64,000 bases of DNA, taken from positions 186,001-250,000 of the forward strand of contig NZ_CP095049.1 of the NCBI RefSeq assembly GCF_022919135.1. Direction: 5' to 3'. Position numbers and translations under genes: made by a program. Below the pieces are notes generated by a model. That model searched no databases and was not told the DNA's origin. It saw nothing but the letters and a program-made list of their open reading frames with translations. Shown one piece after another: positions 42,052 to 51,016 of the stretch; the stretch's first letter is position 1, and each line of letters begins with the position of its first letter. This DNA is from Hymenobacter cellulosivorans. Its GTDB lineage: Bacteria; Bacteroidota; Bacteroidia; Cytophagales; Hymenobacteraceae.

Positions 42052-42068
42052 GTCTGGTACTATCTGAC

Positions 42069-42629
42069 TTATGATTCTTTCTCGACCTGGGTGTAGCTCA
42101 ACTCCATGGGCGTGCTACGGCCAAATATTTTCACAATTACGTTGAGCTTCTTCCGCTCTTCGAATACTTCCGAAACGTTGCCCGAGAAGCCGCTGAAGGC
42201 TCCATCGACTACTTTCACCAGCTCTCCTACTACAAAAGGCGTCTCAAGGCTGGCCGTTTCTTCTTCTGCTTCGTCAACGATGCCCAGAATCCGATTTACT
42301 TCGGACAGGCGCAGCGGAATTGGCTTAGTGTTGGTGCTCTTGCCTTCTTTGTCGCTCAGGAAACCAATTACCCCAGGAGTGCTGGTAATAATGTGGTCAA
42401 CTTCGCCGTGGGTCAGATCGGCGTGGATCAAGATGTAACCGGGGAAGAAGTTCCGCTCTCGAACGCGCTTCTTGCCGTTGCGCATCTCGTAAACCTTCTC
42501 AGCCGGAATTAATACTTGAGGAACCAGATCCGATAGACCGTGGCGGCCAATCTCGGTTTCCAAGTATTGCTTGGCTTTCTTCTCCTGTCCGCTAACCGAG
42601 CGAACCACGTACCACTTCAACTCTCCCAT
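42069..42629 (-). CDS. nusG: Transcription termination/antitermination factor NusG
   Basis: A 186-residue protein. The NGN domain is at about residues 1-120 (MGELKWYVVRSVSGQEKKAK, NFFPGYILIHADLTHGEVDH). The C-terminal KOW domain (VGELVKVVDGAFSGFSGNVS) binds S10 or Rho. A loop in the middle (VDEAEEETASLETPF) is normal for the phylum. It is 15 bases downstream of secE. Confidence 0.97.
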   Translation of the reverse strand: MGELKWYVVRSVSGQEKKAKQYLETEIGRHGLSDLVPQVLIPAEKVYEMRNGKKRVRERNFFPGYILIHADLTHGEVDHIITSTPGVIGFLSDKEGKSTNTKPIPLRLSEVNRILGIVDEAEEETASLETPFVVGELVKVVDGAFSGFSGNVSEVFEERKKLNVIVKIFGRSTPMELSYTQVEKES

Positions 42630-42644
42630 CTCTACTGAATTCGA

Positions 42645-42839
42645 TTAACGGAATGAGTTGTAAAACGCTTCGAGGCTTTTATTGAACACAACGTCCATAA
42701 TGCCTACAACGGCGGCAAACACGAGCGAACCGATGAGCACCAGACCGGCACTCTTCTGCAGTTCCTCAAAAGAAGACCACGTTACCTTGTAACGCATCTC
42801 CTCCGTGGTATCGCGGAAATATTTCGTCAGCTTGCTCAT
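42645..42839 (-). CDS. secE: Protein translocase subunit SecE
   Basis: A 64-residue single-span SecE, with the amphipathic MRYKVTWSSFEELQKSAGLV and one transmembrane helix VLIGSLVFAAVVGIMDVVFN. It works with SecY (13772). It lies between tRNA-Trp and nusG, as usual. Confidence 0.95.
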   Translation of the reverse strand: MSKLTKYFRDTTEEMRYKVTWSSFEELQKSAGLVLIGSLVFAAVVGIMDVVFNKSLEAFYNSFR

Positions 42840-42891
42840 GGTGCCGATTTTGGCTTTAACTACTGCGGTTACTTCTCCGTAACCAATCTTG

Positions 42892-42962
42892 CACGGGCGG
42901 AGAGATTCGAACTCCCATCAAAGGTTTTGGAGACCTCTATTCTACCCTTGAACTACGCCCGT
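42892..42962 (-). tRNA. tRNA-Trp (CCA)
   Basis: A 71-nt cloverleaf with acceptor ACGGGCG/CGCCCGT, an anticodon arm with loop CTCCAAA giving anticodon CCA, and a T arm with GTTCGAATC. The terminal CCA is not encoded. It lies between tuf and secE, a common arrangement, and is probably the first element transcribed from the promoter at 43001-43031. Confidence 0.95.
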
Positions 42963-43000
42963 GTATGCGTCCCTTTCTCAGTAAAGCCGGATTGGGACTG

Positions 43001-43031
43001 CAAATGTACTGAACTCTTTATACAAAACAAA
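43001..43031 (-). promoter_or_regulatory. Promoter of tRNA-Trp-secE-nusG-rplKAJL-rpoBC
   Basis: TTTG (43028-43031), a 19-base spacer and TACATTTG (43001-43008) on the minus strand, an exact Bacteroidota-type promoter. The -33 element touches the base of the tuf terminator, so the two units are packed end to end. Confidence 0.8.
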
Positions 43032-43060
43032 TCCGCCCCTGAAAAAATCAGAGGCGGATT
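43030..43060 (-). terminator. Terminator of tuf
   Basis: A 13-bp stem (AATCCGCCTCTGA on the minus strand) with one non-Watson-Crick pair and a T-rich loop, followed by TGTTTTG. It starts 30 bases after the tuf stop. Confidence 0.8.
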
Positions 43061-43089
43061 GTATTGATTTACTGGATATCCAGCAGAAA

Positions 43090-44277
43090 CTAGTCGAGGA
43101 TTTCAGTTACCTGACCGGCACCTACCGTACGGCCACCTTCGCGGATAGCGAAACGCAGACCTTTCTCCATTGCCACCTTGTTGATCAGCTCAACTTGGAT
43201 GGTGATGTTGTCACCAGGCATTACCATTTCAACACCTTCTGGGAGGGTGATGATACCGGTAACGTCGGTGGTACGCAGGTAGAACTGGGGACGGTAGTTG
43301 TTGAAGAAGGGCGTGTGACGGCCACCTTCCTCTTTCGACAGTACGTACACCTCAGCTTTGAACTTCTGGTGAGGAGTTACCGAGCCGGGCTTGCAGATAA
43401 CCATACCACGACGGATGGCTTCTTTTTCAATGCCACGGAGCAGCAGACCTACGTTGTCACCAGCTTCGCCACGGTCGAGGATCTTGCGGAACATCTCAAC
43501 ACCGGTTACGGTCGACTTCAGGCCTTCAGCACCCATGCCGAGGATGTCAACTTGCTCACCCGAGTTGATGATACCACGCTCGATACGGCCGGTAGCTACC
43601 GTACCACGACCCGTGATAGAGAATACGTCCTCTACGGGCATCAGGAAGGGCAGGTCGGTCAGACGAGCAGGAATCGGAATGAACGAGTCAACAGCGTCCA
43701 TCAGTTCTTCGATCTTAGGAACCCAGTTGGCATCGCCATTCAGGCCGCCCAGAGCCGAACCCTGGATAACAGGAATGTTGTCACCGTCGAAGTCATAGAA
43801 CGAAAGCAGTTCGCGGATTTCCATTTCCACCAGCTCGAGCAGCTCGGGGTCATCCACCATGTCCACTTTGTTCATGAACACTACAAGCTGAGGTACACCT
43901 ACCTGGCGAGCCAGCAGGATGTGCTCACGCGTCTGGGGCATCGGACCGTCGGTAGCAGCTACTACGAGGATAGCGCCGTCCATCTGGGCAGCACCCGTTA
44001 CCATGTTCTTCACATAGTCAGCGTGACCGGGGCAGTCAACGTGAGCGTAGTGACGGTTTTCGGTAGCGTACTCTACGTGAGCGGTGTTGATGGTGATACC
44101 ACGCTCTTTTTCTTCGGGAGCATTGTCGATCGAAGAGAAGTCACGCTTAGCAGCCAAACCTTTGTTCGCCAGTACCGTGGTGATAGCAGCAGTCAGGGTG
44201 GTTTTGCCGTGGTCGACGTGCCCGATCGTACCGATGTTCACGTGCGGCTTGGAACGATCAAAATTTTCTTTGGCCAT
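43090..44277 (-). CDS. tuf: Elongation factor Tu
   Basis: A 395-residue GTPase that brings aminoacyl-tRNA to the ribosome. G1 is [20 protein letters not shown] (near residue 18), G2 is [16 protein letters not shown]3 is [20 protein letters not shown] and G4 is NKVDMVDD. Domain II has [18 protein letters not shown] and domain III ends [17 protein letters not shown]. It is downstream of tRNA-Tyr, Gly and Thr and most likely co-transcribed with them. The 169-base leader has a CTGTTTG/CAAACAG hairpin near 44386-44406. Confidence 0.98.
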   Translation of the reverse strand: MAKENFDRSKPHVNIGTIGHVDHGKTTLTAAITTVLANKGLAAKRDFSSIDNAPEEKERGITINTAHVEYATENRHYAHVDCPGHADYVKNMVTGAAQMDGAILVVAATDGPMPQTREHILLARQVGVPQLVVFMNKVDMVDDPELLELVEMEIRELLSFYDFDGDNIPVIQGSALGGLNGDANWVPKIEELMDAVDSFIPIPARLTDLPFLMPVEDVFSITGRGTVATGRIERGIINSGEQVDILGMGAEGLKSTVTGVEMFRKILDRGEAGDNVGLLLRGIEKEAIRRGMVICKPGSVTPHQKFKAEVYVLSKEEGGRHTPFFNNYRPQFYLRTTDVTGIITLPEGVEMVMPGDNITIQVELINKVAMEKGLRFAIREGGRTVGAGQVTEILD

Positions 44278-44446
44278 TGTAAAGAGATTAAGAGGAGATT
44301 TTGAGGGGATGAGAGTAAAACGCGACTGAGCTATACTACAAGAAAGCGAAACGCAGCTCCACCTAGGGCCTGCACGTCGCTTTACCTGTTTGACAGATCC
44401 AAACAGTGCAGTCGCGCTGCTCCGTCGGTATTTGTAATGTAATGTG

Positions 44447-44518
<72 letters not shown>

Positions 44519-44548
44519 TTATTCTGTTATACTCGGGATTTGCTTGTG

Positions 44549-44621
44549 AGCGGGAGACGAGGTTCGAACCCGCGACCTGCAGCTTGGAAGGCTGCCGCTC
44601 TACCAACTGAGCTACTCCCGC
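44549..44621 (-). tRNA. tRNA-Gly (TCC)
   Basis: A 73-nt cloverleaf with acceptor GCGGGAG/CTCCCGC, D arm GCTCAGTTGGTAGAGC, anticodon loop CTTCCAA with anticodon TCC, and T arm GGTTCGAACC. It lies 30 bases upstream of tRNA-Thr. Confidence 0.96.
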
Positions 44622-44692
44622 GTTTGTGAGCTTCAAAATAGAGATTCGGCAAGTTCAGCTTACCAAATCTCTATTCCAAACTTTACTTACTG

Positions 44693-44772
44693 TGGGGGTA
44701 ACAGGACTCGAACCTATGAACCCGAAGGAGGTGAGTTACAGTCACCCGCAATTGCCGCTATGCGATACCCCC
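44693..44772 (-). tRNA. tRNA-Tyr (GTA)
   Basis: An 80-nt class II tRNA with acceptor GGGGGTA/TACCCCC, anticodon stem GGTGA/TCACC around CTGTAAC (anticodon GTA), a long variable arm and T arm GGTTCGAGTCC. It is first in the Tyr-Gly-Thr-tuf unit. Confidence 0.95.
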
Positions 44773-44854
44773 AGTTAGTTTTTCAGCACCATTTGCGCTG
44801 AATGTTTCTCCTTTAAAACCAGCCCTTGAAGTGGGGTGGTTGCTAAAGGAGTTG

Positions 44855-44884
44855 CAAAATTAGGCACTTTCTGATGCAAATCAA
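44855..44884 (-). promoter_or_regulatory. Promoter of the tRNA-Tyr-Gly-Thr-tuf unit
   Basis: TTG (44882-44884), a 19-base spacer and TAATTTTG (44855-44862) on the minus strand. The tRNA-Tyr 5' end is about 80 bases downstream, with a small TTCAGC/GCTGAA hairpin between. Confidence 0.7.
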
Positions 44885-45023
44885 GTCTATCGAAAAAAAT
44901 CGTTGCAATATTTTTCTGATAGCAGTCCTGATTTTTCGTTGTTTTAGAAGCTAAGCCACTGATTTCGGAGCACTAACGAGTGCCATTACTGCCCCGAAAA
45001 TCAGTGTGAATTTTTCTTAAAAT

Positions 45024-47618
45024 TTATTGGAGCAAGCTGTAGAATGCCTTCAACTGGCTGTCTTTCTCCTTGGCTTTGATATCCTGCAGCACAGGTTTTA
45101 AACTGGGCGTACTAGCTACAAGCGTGTTCAAAGCGCGGTATGCGCCCAGCTTCACGGCATAGTTGCGATGGGTACGAGCCAGCATTTCGAGCTTTTGAAT
45201 ACCCTTCTCGCGCTCAATTGGGGGAATCCGGGTCATCAGGGTGCCGAAGTTCTGCAGGTAGTTGTATAGGTCATCTTCGGGCACATCGTTGAGGCGACGC
45301 AGGAACCAGGGGTAATGGTCCAGATTGCCGTTAAGCGAATAGTAGTTGGCCAGAGCGCTGAGCACCATAGTACTGCTAGTTTCCTGCATGGAATTGATCC
45401 GCTCCCGGGTTCCGACAGTAGGTGCTTTGGTAAGGGCATTTATAGCGGCGCTAGCCACCAAGTAAGAACTATCGTTGAGCGCTACGCTATAGACGTCGCC
45501 GAAGTCTTCGTTGGGAAAGGTCGAGAGCGTAGCCAAAGCCGTAGCCCGAACTTGGCTTTTTACATCGCCGGCAGCTACGCGCTTAATGTCTTTACGCACC
45601 GCATTGCCTTCAGGTCCTTTGTACTTGCGCAAGGCTTCTAGGGCGGCGTTACGCACGGCCCAAAAATTATCATTCAGAGCATTGCGCAACAGACCACTTA
45701 CCGCCAAGTCTCCTACTTTACTGCGTAGGCCATCAATGGCCTCGTATTTCTGCAAGTAGTTGCGGGCATTATAGTACTGGAACATCAGTTCATCCTGATT
45801 ACGCTCCTCCTGAATTTTGGCAAGCAGTTGCCCTTCCGAGTCAAACTTGACCAGATTAGGGCGCTGGGGAGCGGCCCATTGAAACGTCTGGTCCGCTTTG
45901 GTAACAACGATGCGCGTATCGGTAGCCTGCTTATTAATCCAGGTGGTAACCGTGACGGGCAGGCGGTAAATGGGCGTAAAGGTCGAGTCCTGGATTTGCT
46001 GGACCCGCATGGTCACCTGACCGTTATTGTACGTATGGGTGACGCGCAACTCCGGATGGCCACGCTGCATAAACCATTGGTCGAAAAACCACATTAGGTC
46101 TTCTCCGGTGGTTTCTTCGAAGGCAATACGCAGCTTAGCTATCTCGGAAGCCGAAAACTTATTGCTGGTCAGATACCGGTTGAGCGAAGCATAAAAGGCC
46201 TCGTCGCCCACGTATTTGCGCAGCATGTGCAGCACCCGCCCCCCCTTGTCATAGGAATGTCGATCGAACATGTCTTCCCGTTCGGCATAGCGGTAGCGGA
46301 TCAGAGGCTCCCGTTTGCTTTCGGCTTCACTTAGGTATTGGTTCAGTTTTTCCTGCTGCACCAGCTCGGCAGCATCGGCACCGTACTTGTTTTCGGCCCA
46401 AAGCAGCTCAGAATAATCAGCAAAGGCTTCGTTCAAAGGCAGGTTGCTCCAGCTTTCGGCCGTTACGTAGTCGCCAAACCACTGGTGAAACAACTCGTGG
46501 GCAATGGTACCTTCAGTAATGTAGGTTTTGTCCAGCAGTTCCCGGGACGTCAGCTGGGTCCATTCCTGGCGAATGGTTGTAGCGGAGGTATTCTCCATGG
46601 CCCCCGACACAAAGTCACGGATAGACACTTGAGCATACTTTTCCCAGGGAAAATCCACGCCCAACTTCTTGGAGAAGAAGTCCAGCATGGCCGGCGTATT
46701 GCCAAAAATGGTTTTGGCCGTGCTCTGAAACGCAGGTTCAACGTAATAATCCACGGCTTTACCGCGCCAGGAGTCATTGACAACGGCAAAGTCGCCGACG
46801 GCCATCATGGTTAGGTAGGGCGCCGCTGGCAGGCTCTGCTTCCATACGTCGGTGCGGGTGCCGTCAGCATTTTTCTTGGAGGAAATCAGCAGGCCGTTCG
46901 ACAGCGTCTTGTATTGCGCGTCCACGGTCATGGCAATTTCCTGGGTCATGCGCTGATTGGGCTTATCAATCGTCGGAAACCAGCAGGAGTTGGCTTCCGT
47001 CTCGCCCTGGGTCCAGATCTGCTTGGGCTTATTTTTCTCCGTACCGAGCGGGTTGATAAAATACAGACCTTTATTGCCGGTAATGGCCGCGCTTCCCCCC
47101 TGCTCCAGCTCATTGGGTTTAGCGGTATAGCTGATGCGAATCTGATAGGGCTCAGTGCGGGCGTACTGCCGGTCGAGCGTAATTGTAAGCTTACGCTTAT
47201 CGTAGGTATAGTTCAGATTTTTCTCTTTTCCCCCAGCCAGCAGCCGTACGCTTTTGATGTCGAAGCCTTTGGCGTCGAGCACCACTTGGCTCTGGGGGTA
47301 GAAGTGCGGACGTAGCGTGAGGGAGGCCGTACCGAGCAACCACTGTTTAGCCCAATCGAAACGCACGTCAAGCTTGGTATCCAGCAAGTCGGTTACGATT
47401 GTAGCGGCCGGCTGCACCGGATTGGTAGGGGGCAGCCATGAGGGTACGATGACAGTACTCGTAGCGGATTCCGTAGCTGGTAGTTCGGCAGCAGGCGCAG
47501 CTTTCTTACGTACGGCACTCTTTTCCGAAGAAGGCTTTACCGATTTAGCAGTCTGCGCCGGAGCTGTCAGATGGCACGTAAGGACCAGGCCAAGAATGCC
47601 GAGGACCGAATATTTCAT
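45024..47618 (-). CDS. Secreted M1-family zinc metallopeptidase (aminopeptidase N-like)
   Basis: An 864-residue protein with a signal peptide (MKYSVLGILGLVLTCHLTAP AQ). A short Pro/Ala/Ser linker is followed by the M1 N-terminal beta domain, the GAMEN motif (near residue 341) and zinc site HELFHQWFGDYV (near 376) with the second Glu in LNEAFADYSELL. The C-terminal half has HEAT-like helical repeats (LRKYKGPEGNAVRKDIKRVA and similar). It probably trims peptides in the periplasm or outside the cell. The start at 47618 is preferred over one four codons upstream because it begins the signal peptide cleanly. It is a single-gene unit, divergent from the biotinyl-domain gene. Confidence 0.93.
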   Translation of the reverse strand: MKYSVLGILGLVLTCHLTAPAQTAKSVKPSSEKSAVRKKAAPAAELPATESATSTVIVPSWLPPTNPVQPAATIVTDLLDTKLDVRFDWAKQWLLGTASLTLRPHFYPQSQVVLDAKGFDIKSVRLLAGGKEKNLNYTYDKRKLTITLDRQYARTEPYQIRISYTAKPNELEQGGSAAITGNKGLYFINPLGTEKNKPKQIWTQGETEANSCWFPTIDKPNQRMTQEIAMTVDAQYKTLSNGLLISSKKNADGTRTDVWKQSLPAAPYLTMMAVGDFAVVNDSWRGKAVDYYVEPAFQSTAKTIFGNTPAMLDFFSKKLGVDFPWEKYAQVSIRDFVSGAMENTSATTIRQEWTQLTSRELLDKTYITEGTIAHELFHQWFGDYVTAESWSNLPLNEAFADYSELLWAENKYGADAAELVQQEKLNQYLSEAESKREPLIRYRYAEREDMFDRHSYDKGGRVLHMLRKYVGDEAFYASLNRYLTSNKFSASEIAKLRIAFEETTGEDLMWFFDQWFMQRGHPELRVTHTYNNGQVTMRVQQIQDSTFTPIYRLPVTVTTWINKQATDTRIVVTKADQTFQWAAPQRPNLVKFDSEGQLLAKIQEERNQDELMFQYYNARNYLQKYEAIDGLRSKVGDLAVSGLLRNALNDNFWAVRNAALEALRKYKGPEGNAVRKDIKRVAAGDVKSQVRATALATLSTFPNEDFGDVYSVALNDSSYLVASAAINALTKAPTVGTRERINSMQETSSTMVLSALANYYSLNGNLDHYPWFLRRLNDVPEDDLYNYLQNFGTLMTRIPPIEREKGIQKLEMLARTHRNYAVKLGAYRALNTLVASTPSLKPVLQDIKAKEKDSQLKAFYSLLQ

Positions 47619-47713
47619 GCAGTGAGGCAATAGGGGTAAGTGGGCTAAAGTTCCGAAAATATTTCAGATTTGGCCTATCTTTAAGCCCTTTTCCGCCCAT
47701 CTGCCCCCTCTCT

Positions 47714-48217
47714 ATGCTACAGGTAAGCACCGGTTCCAATCAGACCTGGGATGTTGATTATCGTCCCAACGGCTCCACACTCGTTAACGGTGAGCCGTTT
47801 AGTTGGGACTTGGTTTCACTGGGAAATGGCCGCTACCATCTGCTGCACGAGGGTCGCTCGTATTCGGCTGAGGTTATCAGCACTGACTATACGGCCAAAA
47901 CTTTCGTGCTCAAGCTCAACGGTCAGCTCATCGAGCTGCAGGCCAAAGACCGGTTCGATTTGCTGCTCGATAAGCTTGGAATGAGCAATGCAGCGGCCAG
48001 CAAGGTAAACGAGCTCAAGGCGCCCATGCCTGGCCTGATTGTCGCCATCCGGGTTGAGGCCGGTCAGCAGGTACAGAAAGGCGACCCGCTATTGGTGCTC
48101 GAAGCCATGAAAATGGAAAACATCCTCAAAGCTCCCGGCGACGGAACGGTAGGCAGCATCAAAGTCGGGCTGCGCGACAACGTGACGAAAGGCCAGGTGC
48201 TCATTCAATTCAGCTAA
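47714..48217 (+). CDS. Biotinyl/lipoyl-domain carrier protein (acyl-CoA carboxylase BCCP-like)
   Basis: A 167-residue protein. The N-terminal part (residues 1-90) is beta-rich, as in the non-catalytic part of propionyl/acetyl-CoA or pyruvate carboxylase alpha chains. The C-terminal biotinyl domain (residues 98-167, APMPGLIVAIRVEAGQQVQK) has biotin-accepting K133 in EAMKMEN. It would carry carboxybiotin for a decarboxylase or acyl-CoA carboxylase whose other subunits are not in the window. It is followed at 108 bases by pyrH. Confidence 0.87.
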   Translation: MLQVSTGSNQTWDVDYRPNGSTLVNGEPFSWDLVSLGNGRYHLLHEGRSYSAEVISTDYTAKTFVLKLNGQLIELQAKDRFDLLLDKLGMSNAAASKVNELKAPMPGLIVAIRVEAGQQVQKGDPLLVLEAMKMENILKAPGDGTVGSIKVGLRDNVTKGQVLIQFS

Positions 48218-48232
48218 GTTTTTAACCTGTTC

Positions 48233-48296
48233 CTCGTTTGCCAGTATACCGGTGGGAGGTCTGGCCTCTGCCCTGGTGGGCTGCTTTGCAAACGAG
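48233..48296 (+). other. Structured leader before pyrH
   Basis: CTCGTTTGC (48233-48241) is exactly complemented by GCAAACGAG (48288-48296), with further CCAG/CTGG pairing inside. It ends 29 bases before the TTG start of pyrH. It may be a weak terminator of the preceding gene or a pyrH leader element. Confidence 0.45.
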
Positions 48297-48325
48297 TAAC
48301 ATATTCACGCTTAACCCTCCACCCT

Positions 48326-49111
48326 TTGAAGTACAACCGAATTCTGCTAAAACTGAGCGGTGAGGCCCTGATGGGTCAGCAGCAATATGGCATTGATGCG
48401 GTCCGCCTGATGCAATACGCCGAGGAAATCAAGACGGCCGCGGCAACCGGTACGCAGGTAGCCGTCGTCATTGGCGGGGGCAACATCTTCCGGGGCGTGC
48501 AAGCCGAAGCCTTTGGCCTCGACCGGGTACAGGGCGACTATATGGGCATGCTGGCGACGGTCATCAACTCGATGGCTCTGCAAAGCGCCCTGGAAAAACT
48601 CGACGTCAATACGCGCCTGCTCTCCGGAGTTACCATTCAGCGTGTGTGTGAGCCCTACATCCGCCGCCGCGCCCTGCGTCACCTCGAAAAAGGCCGGGTA
48701 GTCATCTTCGGTGCCGGCATTGGGTCCCCCTATTTCACTACCGACTCGGCCGCGTCATTGCGGGCCATCGAAATTGAGGCCGATGTGGTGCTGAAAGGCA
48801 CCCGCGTAGACGGCATTTATACAGCTGACCCAGAGAAAGACCCTACGGCCACGCGCTACCCGGAAATCACCTTTGATGAGGTAATGGAAAAAAACCTCAA
48901 CGTGATGGACATGACGGCCTTCACCCTCTGCAAGGAAAACAACCTGCCCATCATCGTATTCGACATGAACAAGCCCGGCAACCTGCAACGCCTGATTGAA
49001 GGCGAAACGGTAGGCACCCGGGTTTCGATGAACGGCTCGAACGCGCCAAAGCCCGATGGCAAGCACAGCACCCTGCAGCCTTCCCTACCTACTCCTACCA
49101 AGCAGGCCTAA
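48326..49111 (+). CDS. pyrH: UMP kinase
   Basis: Phosphorylates UMP to UDP in pyrimidine nucleotide synthesis; an amino-acid-kinase-fold hexamer. The 261-residue product begins at a TTG ([20 protein letters not shown]), since no ATG or GTG fits upstream. Motifs are [40 protein letters not shown] and [20 protein letters not shown]. The last 20 or so residues (after VSMNGSNAP) are a Pro/Ser/Thr-rich extension. It pairs with frr downstream, an order seen in many bacteria. Confidence 0.95.
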   Translation: MKYNRILLKLSGEALMGQQQYGIDAVRLMQYAEEIKTAAATGTQVAVVIGGGNIFRGVQAEAFGLDRVQGDYMGMLATVINSMALQSALEKLDVNTRLLSGVTIQRVCEPYIRRRALRHLEKGRVVIFGAGIGSPYFTTDSAASLRAIEIEADVVLKGTRVDGIYTADPEKDPTATRYPEITFDEVMEKNLNVMDMTAFTLCKENNLPIIVFDMNKPGNLQRLIEGETVGTRVSMNGSNAPKPDGKHSTLQPSLPTPTKQA

Positions 49112-49119
49112 GATATTTT

Positions 49120-49186
49120 GAATGCTGGAGGTTGAAGGAGCAAGTCTTCGTTCAGTTGCCAGCATTCCTGTTATTTAACCTTCAAC
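49120..49186 (+). repeat. Overlapping inverted repeats between pyrH and frr
   Basis: GAATGCTGG (49120-49128) pairs with CCAGCATTC (49159-49167), and GGTTGAAGG (49130-49138) with CCTTCAAC (49179-49186). The second half also repeats the TTGAATG...TTGAAGG wording in reverse, so two alternative hairpins can form in the 98-base gap. Confidence 0.55.
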
Positions 49187-49209
49187 ATTCAACACTTAAC
49201 CTTTCAAAA

Positions 49210-49773
49210 GTGGACGAAGAAATTCAGTTTTACCTCAGCGAAGCCGAAGAGTCGATGGGCAAGTCGCTGCAGCACACCAGCCTCGAGATGAGCCGCATCC
49301 GGGCCGGTAAAGCGTCGCCCGCCATGCTGGACGGCCTGCGGGTGGACTACTATGGCACTCCTACGCCGGTTAGCCAAGTAGCGAATATCTCTACTCCCGA
49401 TGCCCGTACCATCTTCATCAAGCCCTGGGAGAAGAATATTATTGCCGAGGTAGCCAAAGCCATCAAAAACAGTGACCTGGGCCTGAACCCCCAGTCGGAT
49501 GCCGAGGGCGTGCGCCTGAACATTCCGCCCATGACCGAAGAGCGTCGCCGCGACCTAGTGAAGCAGGCCAAGACCGAAGCTGAATCAGGCAAAGTACGTA
49601 TCCGCGGTATCCGTAAGGATGTGAATGACGCCTTGCGCAAGCTGCTGAAAGACGGAGCCGCCGAAGACTCTATCAAGGACGCTGAAGCCAAAGTGCAGAA
49701 AGCCACCGACTCCTATATCAGCAAAGTAGATGATCTGCTGAGTAAGAAGGAAGCGGAAATCATGACCATCTGA
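49210..49773 (+). CDS. frr: Ribosome recycling factor
   Basis: Splits post-termination ribosomes together with EF-G (fusA at 26453). The GTG at 49210 gives 187 residues, the usual length, starting VDEEIQFYLSEAEESMGKSL. The family signatures are EMSRIRAGKASPAMLDGLRV, YYGTPTPVSQVANISTPDAR and IPPMTEERRRDLVKQAKTEA. A longer in-frame reading from a TTG at 49132 would add 26 residues unlike the family. A bidirectional terminator follows. Confidence 0.96.
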   Translation: MDEEIQFYLSEAEESMGKSLQHTSLEMSRIRAGKASPAMLDGLRVDYYGTPTPVSQVANISTPDARTIFIKPWEKNIIAEVAKAIKNSDLGLNPQSDAEGVRLNIPPMTEERRRDLVKQAKTEAESGKVRIRGIRKDVNDALRKLLKDGAAEDSIKDAEAKVQKATDSYISKVDDLLSKKEAEIMTI

Positions 49774-49791
49774 TTAGCCCATTCCTTGAAT

Positions 49792-49826
49792 AAAAAAGCC
49801 CCGACAGTTACCTGCCGGGGCTTTTT
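49792..49826. terminator. Bidirectional terminator between frr and nadD
   Basis: AAAAAGCCCCGACA pairs with TGCCGGGGCTTTTT (one G-T pair) around a six-base loop. It lies 18 bases after the frr stop and 16 before the end of nadD on the other strand. Confidence 0.85.
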
Positions 49827-49841
49827 GGTTGTATGACTTTT

Positions 49842-50426
49842 CTAACGCCAGAAGCCTTTTGCCAGGATTTGAGTTTCTACTGCTTCAGGTACCAAGTACC
49901 GAATTGACTTACCAGTGTGCACACAGTCGCGAATAAAGGTGGCTGATATGTCCAGAAGCGGAGCCTCCACTACCTGGACGCCGGGATGGGCATTTACGTC
50001 GGTGGCATCTACGCCGGGCCGGGGATAAACGTACACGGCGTATTCCGCCAAAATCCGGTCTGACTGCTTCCACCGGGGCAAGCCCGGCAGGTTGTCTTCG
50101 CCCATAAGCAGTACGAAACTGTGGTCGGGATAGCGGCGGTGCAGCTCGTCCAGCGTATCAATCGTGTAGCTGGGCTTAGGCATATCGAATTCGATGTCCA
50201 AGGCCCGAAGCCGGTCGTTGTGCTGAATGGCTAAGCTTACCATATCAAACCGCTCCTGTTCTCCCAGCATCTCCTGTCCTACCTTGAACGGACTCTGGGG
50301 CGACACAACCAGCCACACTGCATCCAGATCGGTATGCGTGGCCATGAAGTGGGCCAGAATCAGGTGACCGGTATGGATAGGATTAAAGGAGCCGAAGAGC
50401 AACCCTATTTTAGGTGTTGGCTTCAC
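49842..50426 (-). CDS. nadD: Nicotinate-nucleotide adenylyltransferase
   Basis: Makes deamido-NAD from nicotinate mononucleotide and ATP. The 194-residue product has the nucleotidyltransferase start IGLLFGSFNPIHTGHLILAH with the T/HxGH motif, FVLLMGEDNLPGLPRWK, and the ISxTxIR-like DISATFIRDCVHTGKSIRYL. Its start overlaps the gmk stop by four bases (ATGA). Confidence 0.94.
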   Translation of the reverse strand: MKPTPKIGLLFGSFNPIHTGHLILAHFMATHTDLDAVWLVVSPQSPFKVGQEMLGEQERFDMVSLAIQHNDRLRALDIEFDMPKPSYTIDTLDELHRRYPDHSFVLLMGEDNLPGLPRWKQSDRILAEYAVYVYPRPGVDATDVNAHPGVQVVEAPLLDISATFIRDCVHTGKSIRYLVPEAVETQILAKGFWR

Positions 50427-51007
50427 ACAATAGCGGGTTCGGCAGTAATAAAGTCGTGCACCAGCTTGGCAGCCTGCTCAGTGGCATGGTCTAGGTCATC
50501 ATTAACCACCGTGACATCAAAACGGTCTTCGAAGGTGAGCTCGAAATTGGCTTTGTAAAGGCGGGCTGAAATACTAGAAGCCGAGTCGGTGGCACGGGTG
50601 CGCAGACGCTGCTCCAGTACTTCCAGGGACGGGGGCTTTACAAAAATGGCCAAGGCACGGTCTTTGTAAAACTCCTTGATGCTTAAGCCGCCTTTCACGT
50701 CTACGTCTAGAATAGCGTGCTTGCCGCTCTCCCAGATACGCTCAATCTCGGATTTAAGAGTACCATAGAAGGCACCCTCGTACACTTCTTCCCACTCTAC
50801 AAACTCGTCGTGACGAATCTTCTCCTGGAATTCCTGGACAGAAATGAAGTAATAGTCTTTGCCATTGGCTTCGGTGCGGCCGCGCTTATCGCGCGTACAG
50901 GCCGAAATGGAAAAGCTCAGCTCCGGAATTTGTTCCATAAGCCGGTGGACGATAGTAGTCTTACCGGCACCGGACGGAGCCGAAAAAGCGATGATTTTAC
51001 CCTGCAT
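50423..51007 (-). CDS. gmk: Guanylate kinase
   Basis: Phosphorylates GMP to GDP. The 194-residue product has the P-loop APSGAGKTTIVHRLMEQIPE, the GMP-binding segment SISACTRDKRGRTEANGKDY, and DVDVKGGLSIKEFYKDRALA. It follows the anti-sigma gene after nine bases and overlaps nadD. Confidence 0.97.
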   Translation of the reverse strand: MQGKIIAFSAPSGAGKTTIVHRLMEQIPELSFSISACTRDKRGRTEANGKDYYFISVQEFQEKIRHDEFVEWEEVYEGAFYGTLKSEIERIWESGKHAILDVDVKGGLSIKEFYKDRALAIFVKPPSLEVLEQRLRTRATDSASSISARLYKANFELTFEDRFDVTVVNDDLDHATEQAAKLVHDFITAEPAIV

Positions 51008-51016
51008 GGGGTAAAA

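Noticed and set aside
44773..45023. A fourth tRNA (a second Thr as in some tuf operons) upstream of tRNA-Tyr
   Set aside because: No cloverleaf or T-arm GGTTC-AA-CC pattern was found between 44773 and 45023; only a promoter and small hairpins are present.
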